Made by a program: the position numbers and the translations under genes
The notes under the pieces: model-generated
Databases searched by the model: none
What the model was told of the DNA's origin: nothing
Seen by the model: only the letters and a program-made list of their open reading frames with translations
Part shown: positions 12,446 through 22,683 of the stretch, in pieces
Numbering within the stretch: the first letter of the stretch is position 1
Layout: the number at the start of each line of letters is the position of its first letter
From: Ottelia alismoides
Lineage: Eukaryota; Streptophyta; Magnoliopsida; Alismatales; Hydrocharitaceae
Reading direction: 5' to 3'
NCBI GenBank assembly: GCA_037367405.1
Contig: JAZKJV010000606.1
Span: 62,001 to 126,000, forward strand
DNA length: 64,000 bases

Positions 12446-12752
12446 TGTTAGAGTATGCGTCACTTATATGTGTAGATGGGTAAATGGATCCTTTTAAGAT
12501 CCATTTACCACATCCAGAGTTTAGTTCCACATCTACCAGTTGTGGGATGTGGAGACTCAACGAGGGTTATATAAGAAGCCCCGCACTCTCTGTATTTAGT
12601 GAGAAAGTTTAATGAACCATATGGCCCTTTGAGGTATTCTCCCGTTGTTTCATCCCGCTCCTTAGGGAGTAGGGTTCCACGTAAAATCCCGCATTTTACA
12701 TTGTTCTTTATCCTTTATTTCTGATACGCTTCCGCATTCAAGCTCTCTAACA
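12446..12752 (+). repeat. 5' LTR of TRIM-A
   Basis: 307 bp, TGTTAGAG...CTCTAACA. Contains a TATA-like GGTTATATAAGAAGCC and a CCTTAGGGAGTAGGGTTCCACGT-type block shared by the LTRs of TRIM-B and TRIM-C. Confidence 0.85.
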
Positions 12753-13586
12753 TGGTATCAGGGCAGGTTCGATTATTGAGGATTTGTTCTTGAAGACTTA
12801 TTTTTATGTATTGTTTGAGTTTCGATTGTCAGTTTTTCTTGAAGATTATCTATTTTCTTGATCAAGTTCGAGAAGATTTCTAGGGTTTGTTATGAAACTC
12901 TAATTTTGCAAGCAATATCTAGGCTTCAGATCCATGTATTTCCAACTCAGAGTCTCCAGTGACTCTTCCTGCGCTAGATCTAAGACACAACACCTCTCAT
13001 GAAGAAGAGAGGCTTCCATCGGGGAACCCTAGAAGGGCTGCCACCAGATCTTCCTCAATTCCAAACGACAGTGATGCACCATCGCACCGCCCCGCATCAC
13101 CTAGGAGGTATCGCATATGCTTTTCTCCAATCCCAGGCGACGATGCCAAAGGCTCGAGCAGGCGGCGCCGATCTCCATCTCTTCAGCGATCTCCAGGGCG
13201 ATGAGTCCCATCACCATGCACCTCTCATCATGCTCGTTCCCTCCTAGGCGGAGCTTCGAGGCGGCTCCAGGCCCGCAACAAATCCATGGCGACGATGCCG
13301 TCCCCAGAAAACCCCCATCGGGGGTGCCTCGCCAACCGCTTATTGCGCCGAAGATGAAGCTTCATCGAAGGCGAAGCTTCCTTGGTGGCAGATCTCCTCT
13401 TACAAGGTGACAGATTTCATCGAAGGAGCACTTGGTGGCGCGAGGCAGCAACACTTGGCGGCAACACTTGGCGGTGTTCGTCATTGCACCTCCTCCAAAT
13501 CCTTGCGAAGGCTCCAGACAGAGCCCTCTCCTCCAGGCAACAACCCCAGCTACCTCAACTCATCGGCGGTGGTGACAGAATTAGAT

Positions 13587-13606
13587 GGGTTCCCAATTGG
13601 GAACCC
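13587..13606. repeat. 20-bp perfect palindrome in TRIM-A
   Basis: GGGTTCCCAATTGGGAACCC is its own reverse complement. Related inverted repeats occur at 38083-38102 (TRIM-B) and 47728-47746 (TRIM-C). It may form an RNA hairpin or act in dimerisation; this is inference. Confidence 0.7.
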
Positions 13607-14825
13607 TAGTGACGAATGAGAAAAGGGACCCAATGGCCCTTCTTTTATAAAAAAAGAGCGATGGGGAAAGAGCAAGCCCAAGTTGGGCGGCTGGCGGCTC
13701 TTATAAAAAAAGAAAAGGAGAAGAGAGGTTCTAGTGGGCTGAAAAAAGGGAAGGACCCGTTAAAAAATGGGGTCATTTATTTTAGGCCAAAGGTGGGCCA
13801 TGTGTGTTTAAAAAAAGAGAGCCCGGAAAAAAAAAGGAAAAAAATGAATGGCCTCTTTGAAAAAAAGAGAGACGGCTATAAAAAATGAAATAGCAAATAA
13901 ATGATTTGAAAAAAAGCGATTTAATTTTTTTGAAAGGAAAAGCCGAAAAAAATTGAGATCGACTTATTTGATTTTTTGTTTCTTCCCCATTTTCTTGTCC
14001 TTTTCCAACATTGTTGATGTCATTGTGTTCCGACAAGTATGGGATAAAGGGGGGTATTGTGTGGAGTCACAGATCTGTTCCATATTCAAATGTCAGATTG
14101 CAGACCAGTCAGAATTTTCAATCTCTACAGTTCAGTTTCAGACTCTGCGAATTGGTTCAGAGTTCAAGTTCGAAGCGCTCCATATTTGAGTGACCCATTT
14201 TTCTCTGAGTTCTCCAGAGAGACTCCTTTTCAGACGCACATGTGCGCGCTATTTTTTTATGTGATCTCCATCTTTTGTTTTTGACCAGAGTTTTCATGTG
14301 TTATATAGGGATTACAGAATAGAGATCACATTCTCTATACCATGTGGGTTAGGGTTTTCATGTGGTTTCATAGGGACTTCGAAGTAGAGATCCCATTCTC
14401 TGAGCCAGTATCGGAGAGACCCAGTTATCCGACGAGGAGTCTTTTCAGACTCCATTCTCCATCGACCGTGGACTCCGATGAGGATGTCTCCACGGCTTTT
14501 TCAGTTCGGCCCTTTCAGAGATGGAGCAGTTGTCCACATGATGTGGCGGGCCAGAGTGCTCCGACGAGGAGACTCATTTTCAGTTGCAATGACTCTGACA
14601 GGTGCAGTACAAAGCACATGCTCTCCAACAAGAAGATTCAGTTTGACTCACACTCCAGCCATTTGTTCCTCCTCACTTGCACGCCATGAGAAGCAACATC
14701 CTCAACAACAATCGACAGTTGTACGCGTTGAGTTGATATTGTCTGTAGTGTCTTATAGTATGAGTTTTAATGATTTCTTTCTGTTTGTCCAAGCTGAGCA
14801 TCACATGCTCCAGCTTGAGGGGGAG

Positions 14826-15191
14826 TGTTAGGGCCTGTTTGGTTGCAGGGTTGGGCAGAGTTGGGTTAGGCTGGGTTGGGATGGGTGAATAGTAATCTGT
14901 GAGGAGGAAGTACCCTTGTGAATAATGGATCCTTCCAAGATCCATTTACCACGTCCAGAGTTTAGTCCCTCATCTACCATTTATGGGATGTGGAAACTCA
15001 GTGAGGGCTATATAAGAAGCCCAACACCCTCTGTATTCAATGAGAAAGTTCAATGAAACATGTCCCTTTGAGGCTTTCTCCCGTGGTTTCATCCCACTCT
15101 TTAGGGAGCAGGGTTCCACATAAAATCCCGCGTTCTACATTGTTCTTTATCTTTTATTTCTGATATGCTTCCGCATTTAAGTTTTCTATCA
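14826..15191 (+). repeat. 3' LTR of TRIM-A, carrying a partial Tourist-like MITE
   Basis: Aligns with the 5' LTR except that a MITE segment (14831 to about 14924) replaces the LTR start after TGTTA. The remainder matches well, including the TATATAAGAAGCCC core. Confidence 0.8.
14831..14924. mobile_element. partial Tourist-like MITE
   Basis: Begins GGGCCTGTTTGGTTGCAGGG right after TTA, the usual PIF/Harbinger target. It matches the complete copy at 50253-50385 up to ...CCCTTGTGAATA, after which the right half is missing. Confidence 0.65.
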
Positions 15192-15310
15192 GCTAGGTTT
15201 TTCCTCTCAATTTGAAAACAAAGGGAGGATTGTTTTCCTGTTTTGTACAACAGACATGACTTCAATAATCCTCCGATCAAGATCTGTTTAACTCAGTACC
15301 CTTTTTTCAG

Positions 15311-15428
15311 CAACATTGTATGGGAGAAATACAAAGAAACGACCCTTGAACTTGCCATGGAAATCGGAAGCATGTGTTTTAAGAGAAGTTTCACTCATTG
15401 CTTTGGTGGATGAAATTATCAAATCCTC
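15311..15428 (+). CDS. penultimate coding exon of an unidentified gene
   Basis: A polypyrimidine tract and CAG (ending 15310) precede an open 118-bp segment ending before GT at 15429. In the only fitting frame it reads two leading bases, then TLYGRNTKKRPLNLPWKSEA and CVLREVSLIALVDEIIKS, then TC. These two bases join the G of the next exon to give Ser, so the splice phases match exactly. Charged and hydrophobic residues are mixed as in a globular protein and do not resemble retroelement proteins. I do not recognise the family. The donor (TC/GTTAAA) is weak. Upstream exons were not found; element K starts about 58 bp upstream. Confidence 0.55.
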
Positions 15429-15818
15429 GTTAAAAAATTAAAATTACGCCTATAATCAGATAGGCATTAAAGAACCGAAATTAGGCCTTTTGTTTTAACA
15501 TTGAGTGGAGCCGGGCACGTGACTTATTCTTCACTCAGTTTTAGCTGGACGTGCGCTCGGAAGTTCAATGATTTCCTACCGGCATGTCATTATTTTTTTT
15601 CTCGGGTCTGCATATTTTATAGCGCTCACCTTAAGCTGGAATTACCGTACAGGAAAAAGCTCCCTCTTTTATATGTAGATGTTGTGTAACAGACAGTCAC
15701 GATGTAACAACAAAGATATATTCCTTGCAGCAGTAAATTGTTGAAATTTATTTTTTTTCTTTTATAAAGCAGAACCACAGCTTAATACATAGATAACAAC
15801 TTCCTTTTATTCTTATAG

Positions 15819-15930
15819 GTACAAGGTTGGTGAATTTGGAGTAAAGCAAGCTGAACCACGGCTTAACATTAAGAAGCACAGAAGAGTCTCACGAAAGAGG
15901 CTCAATCAGTCGATGTTGGATGATGAATAA
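15819..15930 (+). CDS. terminal coding exon and stop of the same unidentified gene
   Basis: The acceptor TTCTTATAG ends at 15818. After the phase-completing G, the frame reads YKVGEFGVKQAEPRLNIKKH and RRVSRKRLNQSMLDDE and ends with TAA at 15928-15930. The basic segment KKHRRVSRKR could be a nuclear localisation signal (inference). Typical AT-rich 3' UTR sequence follows to about 16130, where copia D begins. The exact phase match across the 390-bp intron is the main support. The gene would be plus strand, with its 5' part to the left behind the transposon-filled region. Confidence 0.55.
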
Positions 15931-16140
15931 GAGTAACGGGTAACTGAATGGAATTTATTTCTACTGTAGCTAATCTTTCATCAGAGTTTAATATGCCTTG
16001 GTAGCTGAAGTCGATGATCACAGAGAGATGTCCTTCTGTAGACATGTACAGTCCATCTGAAATTTGAAGGGTTTTGTTTTTCCATAGATGTAGTGCATGT
16101 AGTGTTCACATTTTCATGTCAATACTAATACAACCATACA
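15931..16140 (+). other. probable 3' UTR of the unidentified gene
   Basis: AT-rich, T-rich runs (GTTTTGTTTTTCC) and AATACTAATACAACC near 16120-16134 could serve as a plant poly(A) region. No other feature was recognised. The LTR of element D starts at 16147, so the insertion lies at or just past the transcript end. Confidence 0.35.
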
Positions 16141-16146
16141 TGTAAG

Positions 16147-16290
16147 TGTAGAAACAAAAGAATAAATTGCTTTATTGATGAGGCCTTATGATTCTCTTAT
16201 ATAGGAGAGAAACCTGTTAGGCAAATTACATGTAAGATAAAGAAAATAGAAATTACATAAACACTATAAAAGAGAACTAATATCTCAACA
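16147..16290 (-). repeat. 3' LTR of copia D
   Basis: 144 bp, TGTAGAAAC...TCTCAACA on the plus strand, ending at the polypurine tract complement. Unusually short LTR, comparable with elements E and G. Confidence 0.85.
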
Positions 16291-16802
16291 TTCCCCCTCA
16301 AGCTGGAGCGTAAATATCAATCAGGCTTAACCTGGAGCAACATCTCTGGTAAGGTCCTCTGGCTAAGGCTTTAGTAAGTACATCTCATGTCTGGTCTCCA
16401 GAGCTAACGTCAGTAGTGGCGATGAGACCCTTCTGTATCATGTCACGAGTGTAATGACAATCCACCTCTATGTGGTTGGTCCTCTCATGGAAGGCATGGT
16501 TGTTTGCAATGAAAAGAACAACTTGTTTGTCGCATTGGAGGTGCATGGGAAGAGGTGCCTTGATAGTCAGGTAAGTAAGGACATATCTGACCCATATCAT
16601 ATCTGTGCTAGCCTGCACCATAGCCTTGTATTCTGACAGAGCACTAGATCTGGCAACTGCAGTCCGCTTCTTGCTCTTCCAAGATACCAGAGAATTTTCT
16701 ATGAACACTGCGAAGCCTGACGTAGACTTCTTGCCCTTGATACACCCAACATAATATGCATATGCACATGATGAACTGAAATGTATGTACCTCTGCTGAA
16801 TA

Positions 16803-17265
16803 CAGTGTTGCAATAGTCGGCCGACTATCCCGAATAGTCGGTCCGACTATGCGGTGTGGGGGGGTCCCCGACTGAATAGACCTCTAGTCGGTCAATAGTC
16901 GGTCCGACCGAATAGTCAGCCGACTATTTGGCCGATTGGACCGACTATTAGGTCGACTGGAGTTTGACTTTTGAAATTTTTATTTTTTTATTTCCAATTT
17001 TCAGTTTTTATGTGTTACATTTTACCACGGTATCACGACAAATGTCAAATTCTACATATCTATTATATTGATTGGTACTTTTATCTTGGAATCATGTTAA
17101 CTAATGGCCATATATGTATAAAAATATAAGAATATATGTATTATAAATAATTTTTATGTTAAAAAATACAAAATCGAATAATTCCGAATAGTCGGCCGAA
17201 TGACGATTATTCTCTATTCAGTGACCCCTCCGACTGAATACCGAATACCTTCTTCTGCAACACTG
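16803..17265. mobile_element. hAT-type MITE, 463 bp, with 8-bp TSD
   Basis: Terminal inverted repeats CAGTGTTGCA (16803-16812) and TGCAACACTG (17256-17265) are perfect over 10 bp. Flanks GCTGAATA (16795-16802) and GATGAATA (17266-17273) match at 7 of 8. The interior near both ends is built from GTCGG/CCGAC units (ATAGTCGGCCGACTAT), and the middle is AT-rich. It interrupts RNase H of copia D and so is younger than D. Confidence 0.88.
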
Positions 17266-19726
17266 GATGAATAGAAGTCCAGTGCCAGATGATGCCTTCA
17301 AATACTTCAAAATCATATGGACTGCTCCATAAACTAACGTACTTTGCTCACAACAAAGGATAATGGCCTGGTAGTGGTCACATAAAGGAACTTGCCAACA
17401 AGCTCCCTGTACCTCCTCTTGTCGACCTCGTCAATGTCATCATTGTAGAGCTTCATGCTCCGATCCATTGGAGTAGTGGCATGTCTGCAATCTGCCATGC
17501 CTGTCTCAGAAAGAAGATCTGTAACATACTTCCTCTGGGTCACCACAAGACCTCGCTGGTTCTTGGCAAACTCCAATTCGAGGAAGTAGCGTAAACTACC
17601 AAGGTCCTTGGTCACAAACTGCTGACATGGGAAATCCTTGACAACCTGAATGCCCTACTCATCATCCACTGTAACAATGATATCATAAACATAGACAAGA
17701 ATGATAACTATACCTCTATGAGTTCTGTGCACAAATAGAGAGCGATCGACAGTCGATCACACAAACTCCTGTTGCTCTATCAAGTCAGAGAGCTTCTGGA
17801 ACCATGCTTTTGGACTCTGCTTAAGGCCATAAATACCCTTGTGTAACATGTAAACCTTTTGACACTCTCCCTCAGCAGTGAACCCAGGTGGCTGCTGCAT
17901 GTAGACCTCCTCCTGTAGATCACCATATAGAAAAGCTTTCTTCACATCAAGCTGATAGAAGGGGCCAATCTCCTGTCACAACAACAGACAGAAGGATACA
18001 CAGAGTAGAATGTCTGGAAACTTGAGAAAAAGTATCCTGATAGTCCACCCCATATATCTGGGTGAATCCACGTGTCACAAGTCTCGTCTTGTAGCGATCC
18101 ACACTACCATCTGCATGGTTCTTCACAACACCCACTTGCACCCAACAACGGATGCGCCAACTGGAGCTGAAACAAGGCTTCAAATGGCACTTGACTGTAG
18201 CGCGACCATCTCCTCCTTCATGGCTAGACACCACTGACTGTCCTGAATAGCCTCCTGATATGTCCGTGGTATCTCCACAGTTGATAGTGCCACGGTAAAT
18301 CTTCTGAATTCCTCTGAAAGTCTGCTCTCAAGAAAACATGGGTTGCAAGAGGATATATAACACACGTACGTCTATGCTTTCACAGAGCAATCGACACATC
18401 AAGATCATCTGCCATGTCCTGAACCTGTAAGTTTCTCTCTTAAGAGGGTATCTGCTCATCCTATGGTAACTCCTACTATACCGACAACTTAGTACTGCCA
18501 TCATTAGAAATAATGTTCTCATTACATACCTGGGGCATGCTGGATGATGGGGAAAACCTGTGAGTAAGGGGAACATAGCGAGACATGCGAGTAAACATAC
18601 ATGACGGAAATTGATTCAATTTAGGTGGTGGTCCATTTGCATCCACAGGAGCAGGTGGAGGAGCATGAGTAGGTACTTTAGATGGTGGTGGTGGTTTGGA
18701 CGGTGACTGAGCAGGCGTAGGTGTAGGTGGTGGTAGGATTGTAGGAGGTGAAGACATGTAGATATCGTCATCAGAGTCTGAAGGGCTAGGCTGTCACATG
18801 TAGGAGAAAAATACATGATAGACTCAAAAAATGTAACATCAACGGATCAAAGCAACGGTACCCCTTTTGGGTACAAGAGTAGCCAACAAAAAACACACTT
18901 GACAGCTCCGGGGAAGATCTTGTTACGACCAAGAGAAAAATCATGAACAAAGGCTACAGGTCCAAACACACGAGGTGTAAGGGAGAATAGATCCTTCTCG
19001 GGAAACACAATAGAGAAAGGATCTTTTCTCCCAAATAGAGGAATGCGTGCGGTTCATTAAGTAGCAAGCAGTGAGAACCACGTCACCCAAGTAAGCATGA
19101 GGAGCATGACTCTGAATCAACAGGGTTCTGGTCACATCGAGTAGGTGACAGTGTTTGCGCTCGACAACATCGTTCTGCAGATGTATGGGTACACGAGGTA
19201 TTGTGTACAATGTCAAGAGACCTAAAAAACTCAGAAAGCTGTAGGGTGCAAAACTCTAAGGCATTATCAGAACGAAGCTATTCGACATTGACAGAAAAAA
19301 TATATTTTATCTCATTAGTGAATGACTTGATAACAGACCCAACCTCAGACTTATTTTTCAAAAGGAAAACTCAACCAATTGAGAACCACTGACTCTGACG
19401 AGATGGAAAGGAGGAACCGTAGTGCTTCCCAAGCTGGTAAGCCTCGCTCTGAAAGGAAGATTGCGTAGAGATCTGTAGGAGGACATGACACATCTTCTGC
19501 AGAGGAAGGTAACCAAAACGAATGTGCCACGGGTACGGTGAGACGGGTCCAATAGGAATAGTAGAGACACCGACATGAGGAGACTGGACCAGTCTATAGA
19601 GCACCCGCTGCTCACGGTCACATCCAATCACCCTGCTCGTAAGTATGTCCTGAAACACAAGAGACGAAGGGTCAAAAATAGCACGACAATGTAAATCCTT
19701 AGTAATATTACTAGTAGAAAGTAAGT

Positions 19727-20030
19727 TCATCTAAAAATCGGGGGCATATAAATCCATTTTGACGGCGTATGGATGGCGTCAAATACACCTCCCCCTGTCC
19801 TGTGATGGGTAAGTGGAACACATAGCAATAATAACCTATCTACCGGGAGGTATAGTTCTGTAGGGTCTGAACTGGGCTCTGTCTCCACACAGATTATGGT
19901 ATGCGTCAGAGTCCATGATCCACTCTGTCGTATCTGCACCGCTACTACCAGTGAAAGCGTAAGCAATACCTAAGGAGCTCGAAGATGTTTTGGTTGCGGC
20001 TGCAGTAAGCAGCCGGCAGAGCAGCAAGGG
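19727..20030 (-). pseudogene. copia D protease segment
   Basis: Aspartic protease region of element D, downstream of the plastid insert in element orientation. The active-site triad reads DSD in place of DSG. Upstream residues (AFTGSSGADTTEWIMD) resemble the corresponding part of element G near 52710-52750. Confidence 0.65.
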
Positions 20031-20099
20031 GATAAGTCAGAATTAGACCCGGAAGAGGCAGGATCCGTAGAAGACCCGCAGCTCTCATACAAAGGGACA

Positions 20100-20640
20100 T
20101 CTCGGAATAGGAGACTCTCTCAACTCCATATATCTTGTTTATTCTTTTTTTTATATTCTTCTTTTTTATTCGGAAAAAATAGGATTACATGAGAAATTTC
20201 TTAGGAAAAAAATTAAGGATGTGTATCCAAATCAATGATGGATTGATTTATAATATAATAAGCGATATGGAGCGGGTAGCGGGAATCGAACCCGCATCGT
20301 TAGCTTGGAAGGCTAGGGTTTATAGTCGACGTCGGTTGATCATTTTTAAGGTCGCTAATTCAAAACCGAACATGAAATTTTGGTTTCATTTGGCTCCTTT
20401 ATGGAAAATCGATGTATTTCCGTATCTAAGCATAAAAGCAGAAAATGGTTATGCTCTAGAAAAAAGGAAGTCATCGTAAATCTGAAGATTCGAAGGCTAG
20501 TGAATAATTTTCTTCTTCCCAATTGAGATTTCACTGATCTCCGAATCCGCGTGGACTGCATAAAGGGAAAACAGACCAAGACCTTCGAGAAAAGTGCAAG
20601 ACGGTGTAATGGAACTTTGGAATGAATTCATACAGATATT
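20100..20640 (-). other. plastid-derived insert (NUPT): trnG-UCC exon 2 and group II intron
   Basis: On the minus strand this carries the 3' exon of plastid trnG-UCC (20271-20318), preceded by its group II intron end (GTCGACTATAAA) and a domain-V-like hairpin (complement of 20364-20397, AACCGAACATGAAATTTTGG on the plus strand). Both are in the order expected of plastid DNA, with the AT-rich spacer toward trnR on the other side. It lies between gag and protease of copia D. The exact edges are uncertain; 20640-20920 may also be foreign. Confidence 0.7.
20271..20318 (-). pseudogene. trnG-UCC 3' exon of plastid origin
   Basis: Reverse complement reads CCCTAGCCTTCCAAGCTAAC, then GATGCGGGTTCGATTCCCGC and TACCCGCT, that is the UCC anticodon loop (CTTCCAA), the T arm (GGGTTCGATTCCCGC) and the acceptor 3' strand of tRNA-Gly. 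The 5' exon is absent, so no functional tRNA can be made. Confidence 0.85.
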
Positions 20641-20930
20641 TGTGGTCCACCACGTAGTGGTTTATGGCTTTCTGTAATCCTACGAAATTAGGCTTAATAC
20701 ATAGAACAAACCGTCATTGGTTACGATATCCAGGCTTTGGTCTTTGACGCGCATTTTTCTGGTTCGGATTGTGGGCGATGAATAGGAAAATGCCCTTCAA
20801 AGCTATTTGAATCAGAAGAGAGCCAATACGGAGTAGGAACTGCTTCCATCCCTCTTTGAATTACCCTCGTCTGCTTCAGTGATGAATAGGAAAATTAGTC
20901 TATGGATCATGTAGTGGTGGTTTCGAACAC
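20641..20930. other. unassigned segment inside copia D
   Basis: No match to copia gag in any frame that I could see. GATGAATAGGAAAAT occurs twice (about 20777 and 20881), about 104 bp apart. It could be more organellar DNA or a rearranged gag segment. Confidence 0.3.
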
Positions 20931-22325
20931 CAGAGTCATGATCTCTCATATACGAGGGAAAATGTCATCCATGTGTGGATCTGTCTGGGAAGTTGGAGTC
21001 TCTGAAGGCTGGATCTGTTCTACCATAAAAGCAGATGCGGGGTATCCATGTTTTAGATAGCATGTGTCCCCGGAACGTCCTGAATGATAGTAGGTGAAGG
21101 ATCACGTTGGCGTCCACTGTCTCTACCACATGGACTACGCCCTCTGAATTGGGTAAACTCTCCTCTGCCATGAGAAGCAGTCATCGCTGAAGAGGGTTGT
21201 GGAGTGTCAGTAGGAAGAATAAGAAGCATGTTGAGATGGCTGTAGGCCTCCTCCATGGGAGGTATGGTCTCCCCAATAAGGAGTCGTGCTCATGCTGCAT
21301 CATACTCCAAGTCGATCGCAGCCAAAAAGACTCCAACCATCGTGGAGTTCCTGTATGCCTTCTGCTGCTTAGTGGATGTCATAATAGGCATGAAGCTGTG
21401 GAACTTCACGAACATGCCACGAAGGGAGACGTAGAATGTGTGCAGTGGACGACCATTCTGCTTGGTCTTGTAAATGTTAAACTGAAATTGAAAAATTTTA
21501 GCCTCATTCTTCGCTTGGACATAAGTAGATGCCAGAATATCTCACATTGCCTTGATGGTGGGATGATTCACAATATCATTGGCTATCTTCGTAGTGAGCG
21601 TCTCGGAGAGCCAAATACACGCATATGCATCATCTTACTTCCACAAAGCATTTCCCTCAGTCTTATCCATCGACTTCAGCTTCGTCAAAATGTGCTCCTT
21701 ATTGTTGAACTACATGAGGGTGAGAAACTGCATGGACCATTGGTCCCATCCATCTTTATAATGGGAATCGGGCCCTTGAAGACACCCGACGAAGAAAAGA
21801 TATCACTCTTGTTCTCTAACATGATAGAAGAACGATAAAAAAACAGAACTCGACTGGGAAGCAGACCAATCTGAGCGAGTATACACAATCATATGGATGA
21901 TTGGTTGTACGTGTAGACTCATATAACCATCCTCGTCACTCCTCGAGCCGCGTTAGGGTCTGAAAAAATGATTCATAGGTCTGAAATCACATTTTTCGGT
22001 CAAACTCGGACCGTTTCAGACTGCAGATCGGACCGCAGAGGTCCAAGGAGGTGCACGGGAGGCTGTTGGGATGTGCAACAGCCCCCTGGAGGCCCTTGGG
22101 AAGGGCTGGCGACGGCCTTGGAGCCGTGCACAGAAGCTGCTTGGGCCCTGGCAGCGCTGCTTGGGGACGGCGGCTGGGGAGGGGGAAGGGAAGGCCCATG
22201 CTGTGGCGTGCGATGGTGAGCGGCGGCACGGTGGCACACGTGAAGAGAGGAGGAGGCCTGCGGGTAGGGTCTAGGGCTTGGGTGGGATATGCGAACTCTG
22301 GTCTAGGACCGTCGCCCCGATATCA

Positions 22326-22501
22326 TGTAGAAACAAAAGAATGAATTGAGCGTCAAAAAAAAACTAAAGAATGAATTGCTTTATTGATGAGGCCCTAGGG
22401 TTCTTTTATATAGGAGAGAAATCTGTTGGACAAATTACATGAAGAAGACAAAGAAAATAGAAATTACATAGACACTATAAAAGATAACTAATATCTCAAC
22501 A
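22326..22501 (-). repeat. 5' LTR of copia D
   Basis: 176 bp on the plus strand, TGTAGAAAC...TCTCAACA. Relative to the 3' LTR, about 30 bp with a run of A are inserted after AAAGAATGAATT, which is itself repeated on both sides. Confidence 0.85.
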
Positions 22502-22683
22502 ATAAGGAAATTTTTGGTAAACCTCTGTAAAAATTATGTTATCATATTGCTCAACTTCTCAATAAAACATCCATCACATATAAGCAGTTCTATGTAATGT
22601 GGTTTAAATTTTGGAGATTTATTGGGCCTGCTGCAGCTTTCTTCCTGTAAGGAACGCACTAAAATGCCCAATGCCCTCTCGAT

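Larger units (their letters stand above)
12446..15191 (+). mobile_element. TRIM/LARD-like non-autonomous LTR element A
   Basis: Paired LTRs (12446-12752 and 14826-15191), PBS TGGTATCAGGGC at 12753, polypurine tract CTTGAGGGGGAG just before 14826, and flanks GCTAA (12441-12445) and GCTAG (15192-15196) as a 5-bp TSD with one mismatch. The 2.07-kb interior has no gag or pol; open frames are short and overlapping. The last 150 bp before the 3' LTR closely match element B. The PBS, polypurine tract and LTR ends resemble copia F, so trans-mobilisation by a copia element is inferred. Confidence 0.85.
9290..15252 (-). mobile_element. Ty1/copia element K, minus strand, 3' truncated, split by TRIM-A
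   Basis: Read on the minus strand, its 5' LTR occupies 15252-15197 and 12445-12330, interrupted by TRIM-A (12446-15191). The primer binding site (PBS) follows (complement of 12317-12329, GGCTTTGATACCA on the plus strand). Then come a leader, gag, a zinc knuckle near 11040 and integrase (about 10046-9500). RT, RNase H and the 3' LTR are missing, so it is truncated on the left near 9290. The LTR begins TGTTGTACAAAACAGG in element orientation. It ends only about 58 bp upstream of an exon acceptor at 15310, so it lies in that gene's intron. Confidence 0.75.
16385..21822 (-). pseudogene. copia D gag-pol, broken
   Basis: Gag starts near 21822 (MLENKSDIFSSSG) and runs to about 21060. Protease reads EWIMDSDAYHNLCGD near 19920-19870; the usual Asp-Ser-Gly is Asp-Ser-Asp here, so the active site is lost. 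GAG-pre-integrase (HIRFGYLPLQKMCHVL) lies near 19530-19480, integrase NDVVERKHCHLLDVTRTLL near 19175-19115, a Pro-rich linker at 18757-18650, RT (TRGFTQIYGVDYQDTFSQVS) near 18090-18020, KAFLYGDLQEEVYMQQPPGF near 17940-17880, and RNase H at 16813-16385 (KSTSGFAVFIENSLVSWKSK). Stops and frameshifts separate the blocks. Confidence 0.85.
16147..22501 (-). mobile_element. Ty1/copia element D, full span, with nested insertions
   Basis: LTRs are 144 bp (left, 16147-16290) and 176 bp (right, 22326-22501); the right copy carries about 30 bp of local duplication. Flanks GTAAG (16142-16146) and ATAAG (22502-22506) form a TSD with one mismatch. The polypurine tract complement (TTCCCCCTCAAG) follows the left LTR; a degraded PBS precedes the right LTR. 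On the minus strand the order is gag, protease, integrase, RT, RNase H, as in copia. A hAT MITE (16803-17265) and a plastid fragment (about 20100-20640) are inserted. Confidence 0.88.

Noticed and set aside
12959..13620. Several overlapping 70-97-codon frames in TRIM-A as a captured host gene
   Set aside because: Ser/Arg/Pro-rich frames overlap in all three phases as expected for GC-rich non-coding sequence; I recognise no host domain.
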